Source: Polytrichum commune (lineage: Eukaryota; Streptophyta; Polytrichopsida; Polytrichales; Polytrichaceae). From it: DNA of 64,000 nucleotides. The translations under genes and the position numbers were made by a program. Shown here piece by piece: positions 26,001 through 34,435 of this stretch. Under the pieces are notes generated by a model that saw nothing but the letters and a program-made list of their open reading frames with translations, did not search any database and had not been told where the DNA came from. Where the stretch lies: positions 11,098,501 to 11,162,500 of the forward strand of contig OX485805.1 in assembly GCA_950295325.1 (NCBI GenBank), in the 5' to 3' direction. Within the stretch, counting starts at the first letter, position 1. Every line of letters starts with the position of its first letter.

Positions 26001-27416
26001 TCCCTACAATCTGCAATCTGATATTCAAACAACTATGACGAGAATTTGTAAGTGAAGTTGGAGCAAGGTGGCCAACAGCAGAAGCAGGTGAATATAAAGG
26101 AATTGTTGACATACCGAGCCATCAGCAATGTCAACACCAACATAATAACCAATGGATGCTTTATCCCACTTAATCAGATCTCCTCCCTGTACCAGAATAG
26201 TGCATGAGCATGTCAACAAACACTTCATAGAACAACGGCACTCCTTTCAAACCCCTTTGAAATCTAGCGGACATATGAAAAAATTAAAAATTAATTAAAA
26301 ATAAACAGAAGGAACAGAACAGAATCCCAGCACCCAAGAGTTGCTTCACTGCAAAGTCACAACATAATGCCACTCTACTTTCCTGTATGTTACACGCATT
26401 TGTTTGTCATAGAAATTGCACCAGCACTTTTCGTACCAAACAAACCCTCATGAACCACAGTAGAGTAAGTTATCCTTGCAATCGTTTCTCAAAACCAACT
26501 GACTCTGTGCCAAGAATTCAATGCTTTGTACCTTTCCACATGCAAGGTCAAGAACCGCATCACCCCGCTGCGCATAAAGCTGGATGAGCACGCTTTTAAT
26601 CTGCACAAATTTGGGAGTCACACAATCAGCAACATTAGAAGTGCTATGCCATTCACAAGTACAGGAAGCAAGGAAAATCTGCACAAACATCCAAATTCTA
26701 CGAAAAGACCGGAATTCAATGTTTGCCCAGAGTCTCTGTAATGTAAGCTCCTGAAGTTCCTATGGTGAAGAAGTATGATGTGTACGTGGCTGGGTCTCAG
26801 CAATGCAATCTTAGATTAGGTCACAGCTTGAAAGGACAGACAATTAAGAAAAACCAAAGCAGACATTGTTCAATTCACAAGTACCAGAAGCACAGAAACC
26901 CAGAATGACAACTCCTACCTGATAAGGAACATTAATAGGGTTGCGGGAATGCATGCATTAAAGTGGATTCAAAGAAGCAAATTACGATATAGTGAAGTTC
27001 TGTTACCCAATTGTTGAGCTTCTTCAAGTGGATGATAGGGCTGGCCTCTCGCTCCTCTCGCGTCTGGTTGGTGCGATTGCTGTAGTGGTCGGCCACCTTC
27101 TTGGCCAAGTGGTTCGTGTGGCCATCCAAGCTGCTATCGCCTGCAAGCAAATTGCCATCACCTCACATCGTCAAAACCTACAATCATCGTCTCCGACATC
27201 TCCGATTCTAGATTCCCTAATGTTTTACCTCGAATTACAATCAATACACCGTCTTCCCCCCCCCCCCCCCCCCTCTGAAACTTGCGAAACCTCGCAAAAC
27301 CTTGCAAAAACCTCGAAGTCAGCACGGTTTTGGAGGTCAGGAAGCCTCGTACGCGAGAGGCGAGGTTTGCTGGATGGATTCGCGGAAGGTGTGTTGAAAT
27401 CGCGGCCCCTTTTCAT
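20060..27416 (-). CDS. mRNA cap guanine-N7 methyltransferase (13 coding exons)
   Basis: Transfers methyl from S-adenosylmethionine to the cap guanine of nascent nuclear mRNA (Abd1/RNMT family, plant MCM1-type). Coding exons, 5' to 3' on the minus strand: 27416-27229, 27130-27007, 26600-26532, 26186-26115, 25025-24924, 23975-23919, 23719-23581, 23013-22946, 22673-22623, 21965-21903, 21095-20984, 20475-20405, 20143-20060. All introns are GT-AG, phases agree, and the total is 1200 nt (399 aa plus stop). Key segments: REEREASPIIHLKKLNNW at about 87-104; SAM motif VLDLACGKGGDLIKW at 119-133; FAMHYSW at 205-211; GTMPDA in exon 7; DAVDCPEW at 291-298; TDDEW..AYIYLVF near the end. These match plant cap methyltransferases throughout. 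The start MKRGR resembles the plant N-terminus. Uncertain points: the exon 1/2 junction (weakly conserved, beside a G homopolymer), and optional in-frame acceptors at exons 8 and 12. Repeats occupy introns 4, 5, 9, 10 and 11. Confidence 0.92.
20530..20905 (+). repeat. Dispersed repeat R6 within intron 11 of the cap methyltransferase
   Basis: Closely matches 11640-12025. It begins AAGGTAGATGGGT and ends with the inverted GCACATCTACCT, so short terminal inverted repeats are visible. It lies wholly inside intron 11 (20983-20476), antisense to the gene. Confidence 0.75.
21325..21517. mobile_element. 193-bp MITE in intron 10 of the cap methyltransferase
   Basis: Imperfect inverted ends of about 28 bp: CTACACAAAACATCTAATTT..GTGTGGC at the left, and GCGCCACACTAATTGAGATG..ACAGTAG at the right. 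The CTAC..TAGTG terminal style recalls the R3 elements and the element at 61366. No obvious target duplication. It sits in intron 10 (21902-21096). Confidence 0.65.
22150..22510 (+). repeat. Dispersed repeat R1 within intron 9 of the cap methyltransferase
   Basis: Third copy of R1 (see 3590-3975). It shares CAAGGCTAGCTTGG, GTAGGACAAGCTAGAAA and the GGTTTGGGACTAAACTCAT end block. It is contained in intron 9 (22622-21966). Confidence 0.75.
24326..24817. mobile_element. MITE in intron 5 of the cap methyltransferase
   Basis: About 490 bp with inverted ends AAGGTGTGTTTACACACAAC and GTTGTGTGTAAACGCACCTT. The ends abut TGA on both sides (possible 3-bp duplication). ACCACAACCACAACC tandem phrases lie inside each end and run in both orientations. 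It lies in intron 5 (24923-23976) and has no coding capacity. A 3-bp duplication would fit PIF/Harbinger or CACTA, but the family is not settled. Confidence 0.75.
25213..25719. mobile_element. PIF/Harbinger-like MITE in intron 4 of the cap methyltransferase
   Basis: 507 bp flanked by TAA (25210-25212 and 25720-25722). The inverted ends are GCACCACTTTACAC and GGTGTAAAGTGCCC. The internal block GGCCCTCAAGCTCTAGTGTAAAGTG is shared with the outer element at 44198-45075. Contained in intron 4 (26114-25026). Confidence 0.8.
27256..27273. repeat. 18-bp C/G homopolymer in coding exon 1 of the cap methyltransferase
   Basis: An uninterrupted run of 18 C on the plus strand reads as six glycine codons on the minus strand, near the end of coding exon 1. 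Homopolymers of this length are prone to slippage and to sequencing error. Any length that is not a multiple of three would shift the frame into the exon 1/2 junction. Confidence 0.9.
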
Positions 27417-27644
27417 GCTCACTGTCGGCAAGAAGCAGCAAGAAATTTGTCGTGCGGAAGCGCCAAACGTGAAGCCCGTGGCGATGGCTTCAGCTATGGC
27501 CGGCTCGAGTGTTGCAGTGGACACAGAAAAACCGGTTATTTGGTCATCTACTGGTGTTCTCCGGGCTTTCATCCAGCATGTCACGGAATATCCTCCAAGA
27601 CACGAGAGACTATTGGCTACAAAATGGGTTCTTCACCGGCCAAA

Positions 27645-27820
27645 TGTACACTACAGCAAAGACCTCTCTGGTGGAGAACTTCCAGCATGGATGAGAAAAT
27701 GACGTGGATGCCAACATGGCAACAATTTCTATTATGGGAGTTCTCCAATGGTCAAGTTTCTTAAGCAACCTCAAATCACAAGGAACTTGACCTCCAGAGA
27801 ACTCCAACTTGAGGCGGGCA
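27645..27820 (+). repeat. Dispersed repeat H upstream of the cap methyltransferase
   Basis: About 175 bp matching 60860-61045 in reverse orientation. It shares CAGCATGGATGAGAAAATGA (one mismatch), GTGGATGCCAACATGGCA and AGAACTCCAACTTGAGGC. GGAGTTCTCC..GGTCAAGTTTC and its inverted partner CTTGACCTCCAGAGAACTCC can form a stem. It lies about 230 bp upstream of the predicted start codon, in probable promoter or leader DNA. Confidence 0.7.
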
Positions 27821-27824
27821 CAAG

Positions 27825-28415
27825 CATGGTCAAGTACACAACTCCGATACCCTACATTGGTTAAAGTGAAAGTGATTCAAAATTATATATCAATTTTGAA
27901 TTTTGTGAAGGAAAAAATCATTAACATTTGAGAAACACATTTATCTACAAAGCCAAGCAATTTATGTTGACAAAACTAACTTCAAGAAAATTCTACATAT
28001 TCTAGAAGATGCTGCAAGTATTGTGCAGGTAGGTATATTGAAAATGGAATTGTCTAAAATTTGTTCAAAATATGATAAATTTATATAATATTAATGTCTT
28101 TCTACACAATTTTGTAATTTTCCATCAATTTTATGATGATTTCAAGGAATATGAAAAAAATCTCAACTTCAAAATATTTAAGGTCATGAAATCTACGTCC
28201 AAATATAAATATAGCCATTATATTTTGAGAATCACATTTAATGATAAATTTTGAAGATCTCATCTTCATTGTCTATATTTGAGTACCTCACACAACAATA
28301 GAGGTTGCCGTGGAGAAGAAAAAAAAATTTAAAACCAATTTAAGCAAGACTTTGCTACTACTTGTAGGTGTTTAACCAAGAAATTATGGTTGTAGTATAC
28401 CAAAGAACTTTTGTA
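27825..28415 (+). repeat. Dispersed repeat R4, copy 1
   Basis: Matches 58015-58600 over nearly its whole length: AGTGAAAGTGATTCAAA, AAAGCCAAGCAATTTA, TTCTAGAAGATGCTGCAAGT (diverged), ATATTTAAGGTCATGAA, and CAACAATAGARGT. No conserved reading frame; probably an old mobile element. Confidence 0.7.
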
Positions 28416-29142
28416 TACTTAACTGCTCACTCCCATGAATATTGTATTTATTTTATTTTCCATCTTGTCCGCCATATCAATTGTTGCATCAAACAGTCTT
28501 GTCTTGGGCGGAAATTCTTGACCAGCTAGTGCACTTCTTCATTATAGTCTAAACCAGCCCCAAGTGTTGCCTTCGCCATAATGCTCACCTTAAATTTCCA
28601 ATGTTGGGATTTTTCTTGAATCTGCAAATGTGATATGAGAATTTAGCAACAACATGTGGAATTTTTAAGCTCCCATGTTGTTCCTTTAATTTCTTTAAAA
28701 GTCAGAAGTCTTGGAGCTATAAGACAACCAAGTACAATCCCCCAATTACGATGACTATCAAGCCTAGATTGGCTAACATATTTTGAGCACGTAGTCCAAT
28801 CTCTTTAAAAGACACGTCTTTGGTGAGTCCCTTCTTAGGGCCAGTTTACACTATGGACCATGAAGTTGGACCACAGAAGACTGCCTATTTCAATGGTCCG
28901 AGTTCATGGTCCAACTTCCATGGTCTGCCTTCTTATGGAATCAATTTTGAAAACCTTGGGCCCCTCACTAGGTATAAGCCGAATGTGGATGGTCATTCTT
29001 CTTGATCCACATTCTTCTTGATCCACATCCTCTTGTCTCATTCTTCTTGATCCACATTCTAGATGCCCCACATTGTTGATCAATTTGTACATGGGACATG
29101 TACCTTGTGTAGTACATTGAGCATTATTTGCAACCCGCTTCA
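28416..29142. other. Gene-free stretch with an inverted repeat
   Basis: No gene recognised. 28735-28840 resembles part of R6 (CATATTTTGAGCACGTAGTCC). At 28851-28925 an inverted pair (TGGACCATGAAGTTGGACCA and TTCATGGTCCAACTTCCATG) follows a TTAGGGCCAGTTTACAC start, like a TAA-type MITE end, but the opposite end was not found. ATCCACATTCTTCTTG is repeated in tandem near 28990-29060. Confidence 0.4.
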
Positions 29143-29690
29143 TCATGTGAACTCAAATTCTTGAGTTCTAGATGCCCCACATTGTTTAATGAAACATGTG
29201 GGAGCAAGCTTAAGGGGTAGGGCATGGAAGGAATGGTATGTCTCGTGGGCTATGACATGATCTAAGCAACAAGCATTGATGTTCCCATCGCCAATATTAC
29301 CATCTACAGTCGCGCAAACAAATTGATCGAGCTCCTCACATGACGGGTCATAGGTATCGTAGTGAGGAATTTGATAATAGAGAGTTGAAGGTGGGCGGAA
29401 CTTGAAAAAATCTCGGGCAAGAAGGTTGGGGAAGTGTACAAGTGGTTCACCCAACTTCACCTTGTTTTTTGAGGTAAATTGCATGCCTATCAATGTGACG
29501 AAGATAAAGAAGTTTTTGCACTCTCCTATATGACATGCGTAACACAAAATTGGGCAATGCCAATTCTTCAAGCATTGGACGAAGGTTGCCATCACGAGTT
29601 GTAGGTTGATGACATTGTTTTCAGGGAAGCAGTCATTGTTGTTTATGGTGATATGGATCAAAGGAGCAACGTGGAGGATCACCTTGGCAA
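29143..29690 (-). other. Unidentified open frame (up to 203 codons)
   Basis: A minus-strand frame open for 203 codons (29754-29143). Its first 19 codons lie in the MITE that begins at 29697, so at most about 184 codons belong to the older sequence. The composition looks protein-like, with Cys-rich and acidic patches (CYACHIGECKNF; YDTYDPSCEELDQF), but I recognise no family. It adjoins a retrotransposon and may be part of a transposon protein truncated by the MITE. No start codon or splice evidence supports a functional gene. Confidence 0.3.
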
Positions 29691-29696
29691 GATTAA

Positions 29697-30290
29697 GGGC
29701 CACTTCACACACAAGGCTGAAGGCCCTTGACCATGGCAATGTAAGAGCTCTCATTGGTCGAAAAGGCGGAGACCGTCCAAGTTCACTTCACACTAGGAGG
29801 TGAAGGCCTAAAGGCCCAAAGAAAAGTTCGTGGATGAAAAGTCTACATGGAGTCCTACATGGCTAGTTGTGGATAAGGGTGCATGGTCTACCGGAATTTG
29901 CGTCAGACCCACGTCCAAGAGGTGGGCTTGACGTAAATTCCGGGAGACCATGACTTTTTTAATTAATATTTTTTCCAGTAGGACAGATTTCAGGAGAGAC
30001 TGCATGACAAATTCCAAGACAAATTCCAGGACAGACAAACACCACCAAGTAGTTATCTTAAATTGATAAACTTGGAGACATATTCTATTAAACCAAATCC
30101 TCCCCTCTTTTTGCGCCAACAAAATATGCAATGGTCCCACAACATGGTTCATTCTCACTTCACACTATGCTTGAGGGTCAAAGACTACATGAAACGGCTT
30201 TCCCAACACCCATGGTACGGCCTTTAGATGAGAGTGAAGGGTCCTCACCATTGCAAGGTCATGGCTCTTGGCTCATGTGTGAAGTGGCCC
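29697..30290. mobile_element. PIF/Harbinger-like MITE, family E copy 3
   Basis: 594 bp flanked by TAA (29694-29696 and 30291-30293). The ends are GGGCCACTTCACACACAAG and GTGTGAAGTGGCCC. It shares interior blocks with 10845-11181 and is longer because of extra sequence around 29900-30130. That part contains a near-perfect inverted pair (ATGGTCTACCGGAATTTGCGT and its partner ending GGGAGACCATG) that may be a second insertion or a foldback. Confidence 0.9.
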
Positions 30291-30365
30291 TAAGCAAACC
30301 GGTTCAGTGGCCACATACATCTCTACATTCAATGAGCATGCAGCGCAAGTTGATTGGAATGAGTC
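30291..30365 (+). pseudogene. Ty3/gypsy gag fragment, upstream piece
   Basis: Short gag piece between the E-family MITE and element A1. It ends in the 8-bp target duplication (30358-30365). With A1 removed, one copy of the duplication joins this piece in frame to the gag sequence beginning at 30883. This is direct evidence that A1 inserted into a once-continuous gag. Confidence 0.6.
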
Positions 30366-30874
30366 CACGGGTAGATCACTTACTGCATTTTAAAACGACG
30401 TGCGGCATAATACAGAGAGGATTAAAATCCTTTGAAATAAAAATTATAAACGAATTCCAAATAATGAAGGGGCCATTAAATGTAGACAATCCCATTATAA
30501 GTAAGTTAGATGGACATGAAACGTGGGCCATTCTTTTTTTGTAAAATTAATATAGGGGCTGAAGATAAGGATCCTAGAAGGTATGTTTAGTATGCTATGC
30601 AAATGGGTTTAGGACTCACGGGGATGGATGATAATTGGGATTTCCGTCTGTCCAAAAATGGCTTAAAAGGAATATAGAGTACAAAAAATTGCAGTGACTT
30701 GGACAATATAAGTAATGCAAGGGTGCAAACAAATGGGCCATTTTTGAAATTTAAGTAATTATAGGGAGGCTTTAATTCAGCCCTTGAAGATAAATAGCCC
30801 CAAAACAAACAAAAAAAACAAAACACCCCAGCCGCACGTGGTGCACAAAAATGCCTTAGAGTGATCTACCCGTG
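30366..30874. mobile_element. Element A1 (8-bp duplication, hAT-like size class)
   Basis: 509 bp with inverted ends CACGGGTAGATCACT and AGTGATCTACCCGTG. It is flanked by the 8-bp duplication AATGAGTC (30358-30365 and 30875-30882). The similarity between ends extends about 50 bp and includes a CGTGCGG / CCGCACG subterminal motif. A related, oppositely oriented copy is at 33651-35534. There is no transposase; minus-strand open frames in it are conserved only because the DNA is. 8-bp duplications are characteristic of hAT elements, but the CACGGG terminus differs from the usual CAGGG, so the superfamily is tentative. Confidence 0.92.
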
Positions 30875-30882
30875 AATGAGTC

Positions 30883-31310
30883 CAGTTTGGTAGCGCGCTT
30901 CCGTGGAGGGCTCAAAGATGATATTCTAGATTCAATTGCCACTGCATAAACACAACCGTGAGGACTTCAAGAGTGGATGGCAATGGCCTCGAGAATTGAC
31001 AAACAAATTAGGGTTGAGGCGTCAACATTGACATCCCTCAAATTCCACGTTTAACTCGAGAAGTCATGGTGGACGGTTCCATGCAACCTCGGGGAGTTCG
31101 GGACCTACTCCAATGGAGCTTGATGCAACACACAAGACAATGGCATTGGCGAAGACAACCATTGAACGGTTGGAGTATCAACGTCAAGGGAAATGTTGGG
31201 ATTGCGGTAAGCTAGGACATGTAAGGTCAAAGTGCCCAACTAACCCCTCCAAACACAAGGAAGTCACTCCCTCTTTAATTAATGCATACACGTGCACTCA
31301 GGACTTATTT
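30883..31310 (+). pseudogene. Ty3/gypsy gag with CCHC zinc knuckle
   Basis: Reads RFRGGLKDDILDSIA near the start, a typical gypsy gag capsid segment, then after frame breaks a zinc knuckle CWDCGKLGHVRSKC (31196-31237). Stops and frameshifts make it non-functional. Gag forms the retrotransposon particle and the knuckle binds RNA. It is continuous with the pol remnants downstream once insertions are removed. Confidence 0.85.
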
Positions 31311-32085
31311 ATGGGGGGGCTATTTACCTTGCAAAAAATATTATAAGGTATGGTATTTTTCAAAATAAAGATAAATGCTTGTATTTTAATACACCCTATA
31401 AGTCATTATAATTTTTTGGTGGAATCATTTAAAATACATTTTTTTAATTTATATTGCATTTTTTTCTTATGTTCCAAGTAACCAATTTTTTTGACTTTAC
31501 CCCAATTTTTTTTTCTCGGAGCCCAATTGTTGTCCATTTTTTCTTAAATCGCATTTTATTTCGTACGCCCCATTTTTTTTTGGGTTCTATAAGCGACATT
31601 TTTTCTTTCATGAAGGACATTTCTCTTCTTACAATCATGAATTGTGAAGTTCAGCTACAATGCTAAACCCACATAAATTAAATCAAAATAATAAACCTTA
31701 GGCAAAGGCATGCAGCTGAAGCATTGTCTTAGATTATGAAATAAAGTCAAACAAAGCGCCAAAATTTTCCCTCCCGGCATGTGGGTAGAGACCATTAACT
31801 CCACATTGAAACCATTGGTTTAGTAACGTTCAAGCAAGCCAACGTCCGAAGTCATCCATCCAAGCATTTTCAACAAAAAGTTGCATTTTTTTCATCCACT
31901 AGCACAAACCCTACCCTAGTAATTGTTTCCACGCTATTTTACATGTACTAACTAGATAAAAGAGGCCATTATATGTGATGGTATTTTACATGTAAACATG
32001 TTCCATTATTTTAAAACCCCTATATTATATGTACGTTTTTTGCGAAATTTACCTACAATAAATATATTAGACCCTATTTTTTGTC
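31311..32085. mobile_element. Probable insertion between gag and pol of the gypsy element
   Basis: AT-rich DNA without gypsy coding sequence that separates the zinc knuckle from later pol sequence. It begins at a short G run (31311-31317), followed by CTATTTACC. Near the other end it carries GTCGCACGTTG after ACCCTATTTTTT. Read in reverse this resembles the ACGTGCGAACAAAAGATAGGGTATTTT subterminal block of the element at 32393-32738. Precise ends and a duplication could not be fixed. Confidence 0.45.
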
Positions 32086-32392
32086 GCACGTTGTTTTTAC
32101 AATTTTCGCCAGTGGCCTCCCAGTGATGCTACAGTGTCAGCAACATTTTTTTGCTATTCCAAAAGGGGGGGCCAAAGTGTACACGATGGAGATCTCAGAA
32201 TTGACCAAGGAAACTACAAAGGACCAAATTCTGGTAGAATACGACGATATGCGTGGGGTTTTAGCAAGGAATCATCAAATGAATTATTAGATCATGGAGT
32301 ATTGGATATGAAAATTGAATTTAAAGATAGACAAAAACCTCACAATACCGGTTTGTGACCTATGTCTCTGATGGAGTTGGAGGAACTTCCTC
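32086..32392 (+). pseudogene. Ty3/gypsy pol fragment (between protease and RT)
   Basis: An open segment reads KVYTMEISELTKE..KDQILVEYDDM and, in another frame, ends LMELEELPR, consistent with the gypsy linker upstream of the RT fingers. It is frame-broken and cut off by the insertion at 32393. Confidence 0.55.
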
Positions 32393-32738
32393 GGGGGGGG
32401 GGGTAGTCATTGGTTGGAGTAGCAATATACGTGCGAACAAAAGATAGGGTATTTTAAAAACATGGGAGCAAAAAATTATAAATGAACTTAAGAGTAATAT
32501 AGGGTATCAAAAATGGCACTAGACATCTTTAAAGTACTATAGGGTATGGAATAATAGGTAATTTGGAATTATAAGTAATGCAAGCCATTTTTCTATTAAC
32601 CCAAAGTAGAAAATTACATAATGATAGCATGTGAAAAAAAGAAGAGAATTGAAAGTAATACCCCCCTATAAAATAGTGGTTGTTCGCACCTATATCCTTA
32701 ACTTTTTAACACACTGCCCCCCCCCCCCCCCCCCCCCC
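32393..32738. mobile_element. G-tract-terminated element inside the gypsy RT
   Basis: 346 bp beginning with 11 G and ending with 22 C, so the outermost inverted repeats are homopolymers. Inside them the ends match again: AATATACGTGCGAACAA at the left, and TTGTTCGCACCTATATCC at the right. It occupies the position where the first part of the gypsy RT should be. The RT segment normally between LEEL and the YPLP motif is absent, so a deletion accompanied the insertion, or the element was assembled there. Unusual and worth checking against assembly error. Confidence 0.55.
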
Positions 32739-33650
32739 GAGTATCCATTACCTTTAATTTCCAAACTTATTGATCGACTGTTAGGTGCTAAAGGTTTTAC
32801 CAAACTGAATGTTAGACAAGCCTACCACCAGGTGAGGATGGCTCTTGGTCATGAGTTTAAAACAACTTTTAAGACTCATTATGGCCTTTTGAACATTTGG
32901 TGATGCCATTTGGATTGACTAACTTAATGCACTGGCCCAATTCCAAGCTCACACGCAGATCATTTTCAATGATCTCTTAGACATCTTTGTGGTAACCTAC
33001 CTCGATGATATACTCATTTTTTCAAGCAATTTGGAAGAACATTGCTTATTGGTACGAGAAGTTCTCCGGAGGCTACAAAAGCATGGTCTTTATGTCATCG
33101 CATCCAATTGTGAAGTTCATTAGAGCTCTGTAGAATTTCTAGGAATGGTTGTTTCCAACAAAGGACTAGAAATGTGCAAAGATCAAATTAAAGCTATTCA
33201 AGAATGGCCCATTCCAAAAACAATTAAAGACGTCCAAGCATTCCTAGGGTTTGCAAATTTTTATCGCCGTTTTATTGAAGATTCTTCAAGAATAGTAATA
33301 CCACTTAAGGCATTGACCCAACAACATCAATGATTTAAATGGACATCTGCAACACAAGAGGCTTTTGAAGAACTTCGGTCATGTTTTATTCAGGCACCGT
33401 TGTTAATTCTTCCTGATTTTGAAAAACCTTTTGTGGTTGAAACTAATGCCTCAGATACTGCGACAAGAGGCATTCTATTGCAATATGGAGAAGATGTGCA
33501 TTTACATCCTTGTGCCTACCGAAGTTCAAAAATATCACTAGCGGAGCATGATTATGATATTTACAATAAAGAATTATTAGGTATTGTTTTAGCGTTCCGG
33601 GACTGGCAAGTTTATCTCAAAGGATTGCCATACCAAGTCAAGGTTATTAC
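32739..33650 (+). pseudogene. Ty3/gypsy reverse transcriptase - RNase H remnant
   Basis: Reads YPLPLISKLIDRLLGAKGFT, then the RT region through MPFGLTN, the catalytic box YLDDILIFSSN (YxDD intact, near 33000-33030), the thumb segment with FLGFANFYRRFI, and the RNase H start VETNASD..RGILLQ and LAEHDYDIYNKELLGIVLAFRDW. In-frame stops (for example after the YGLL segment and at 33121) and frameshifts make it dead. The order RT-RNase H with these motifs is Ty3/gypsy (Metaviridae-type). It is interrupted by element A2 at 33651. Confidence 0.93.
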
Positions 33651-33917
33651 CACGGGTAGATCACTCTAAGGCATTTTTGTGCACCACGTGCGGCTGGGGG
33701 TTTTTTGTTTTGGGGATATTTACCTTCAAGGGTTGAATTAAAGCCTCCCTATAATTACTTAAATTTCAAAAATGGCCCATTTGTTTGCACCCTTGCATTA
33801 CTTATATTGTCCAAGTCACTGCAATTTTTTGTACTCTATATTCCTTTTAAGCCATTTTTGGATAGACGGAAATCCCAATTATCATCCATGCCCGTGATTC
33901 CTAAACCCATTTACATA

Positions 33918-34329
33918 CACGGGTAGATCACTCCATTGTCAAATTGAACAGCACGTGCGACCAAAAAAAATCTTCTTTTGGTAAGTTGCACCACCAAAAT
34001 GGGTCAAAATTTTATCAAATTTTTTTCATGAGTAGATATACACAGTACCTATGACATAGTTAAAAGTGGTAACTAAATTTGATGATTTGTTTTTTTCATA
34101 AAACATACCATTTCTAACTAGAATGACACAGAATTGAACTAAAACAATTACTAAAAAAAAAAAAAAAAAGACTAAAAATTTCAAACAAGTATTCAAAAGA
34201 TACTATCAATGGTTATGTATATGTAGAAAAAATATCATAAATTTTAAAATTATATATGGCATGTAATATAGGGGTAGCAAACTTTGTCCGCACGTGGTGT
34301 CAACTTGACAATGAAGTGACCTCCCCATG
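33918..34329. mobile_element. Element B nested in A2
   Basis: 412 bp, flanked by the 8-bp duplication TTTACATA (33910-33917 and 34330-34337). The left end is CACGGGTAGATCACTCC and the right end a diverged GGAGGTCACTTC-type partner (AGTGACCTCCCCATG). It carries the GCACGTGCG / CCGCACGTG subterminal motif near both ends. It is a member of the same family as A1/A2, with a mostly different interior. Confidence 0.9.
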
Positions 34330-34435
34330 TTTACATACCATACTAAACATACCTTCTAGGATCCTTATCTTCAGCCCCTATATTAATTTTACAAAAAAAT
34401 AATGGCCTACGTTTTATGTCCCTCTAACTTACTTA

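Noticed and set aside
30587-33926. Similar 73- and 79-codon proteins on opposite strands, resembling a duplicated small gene
   Set aside because: They are the same DNA element (A1/A2) in opposite orientation. The frame has no start context or domain and the similarity is equal at DNA level.
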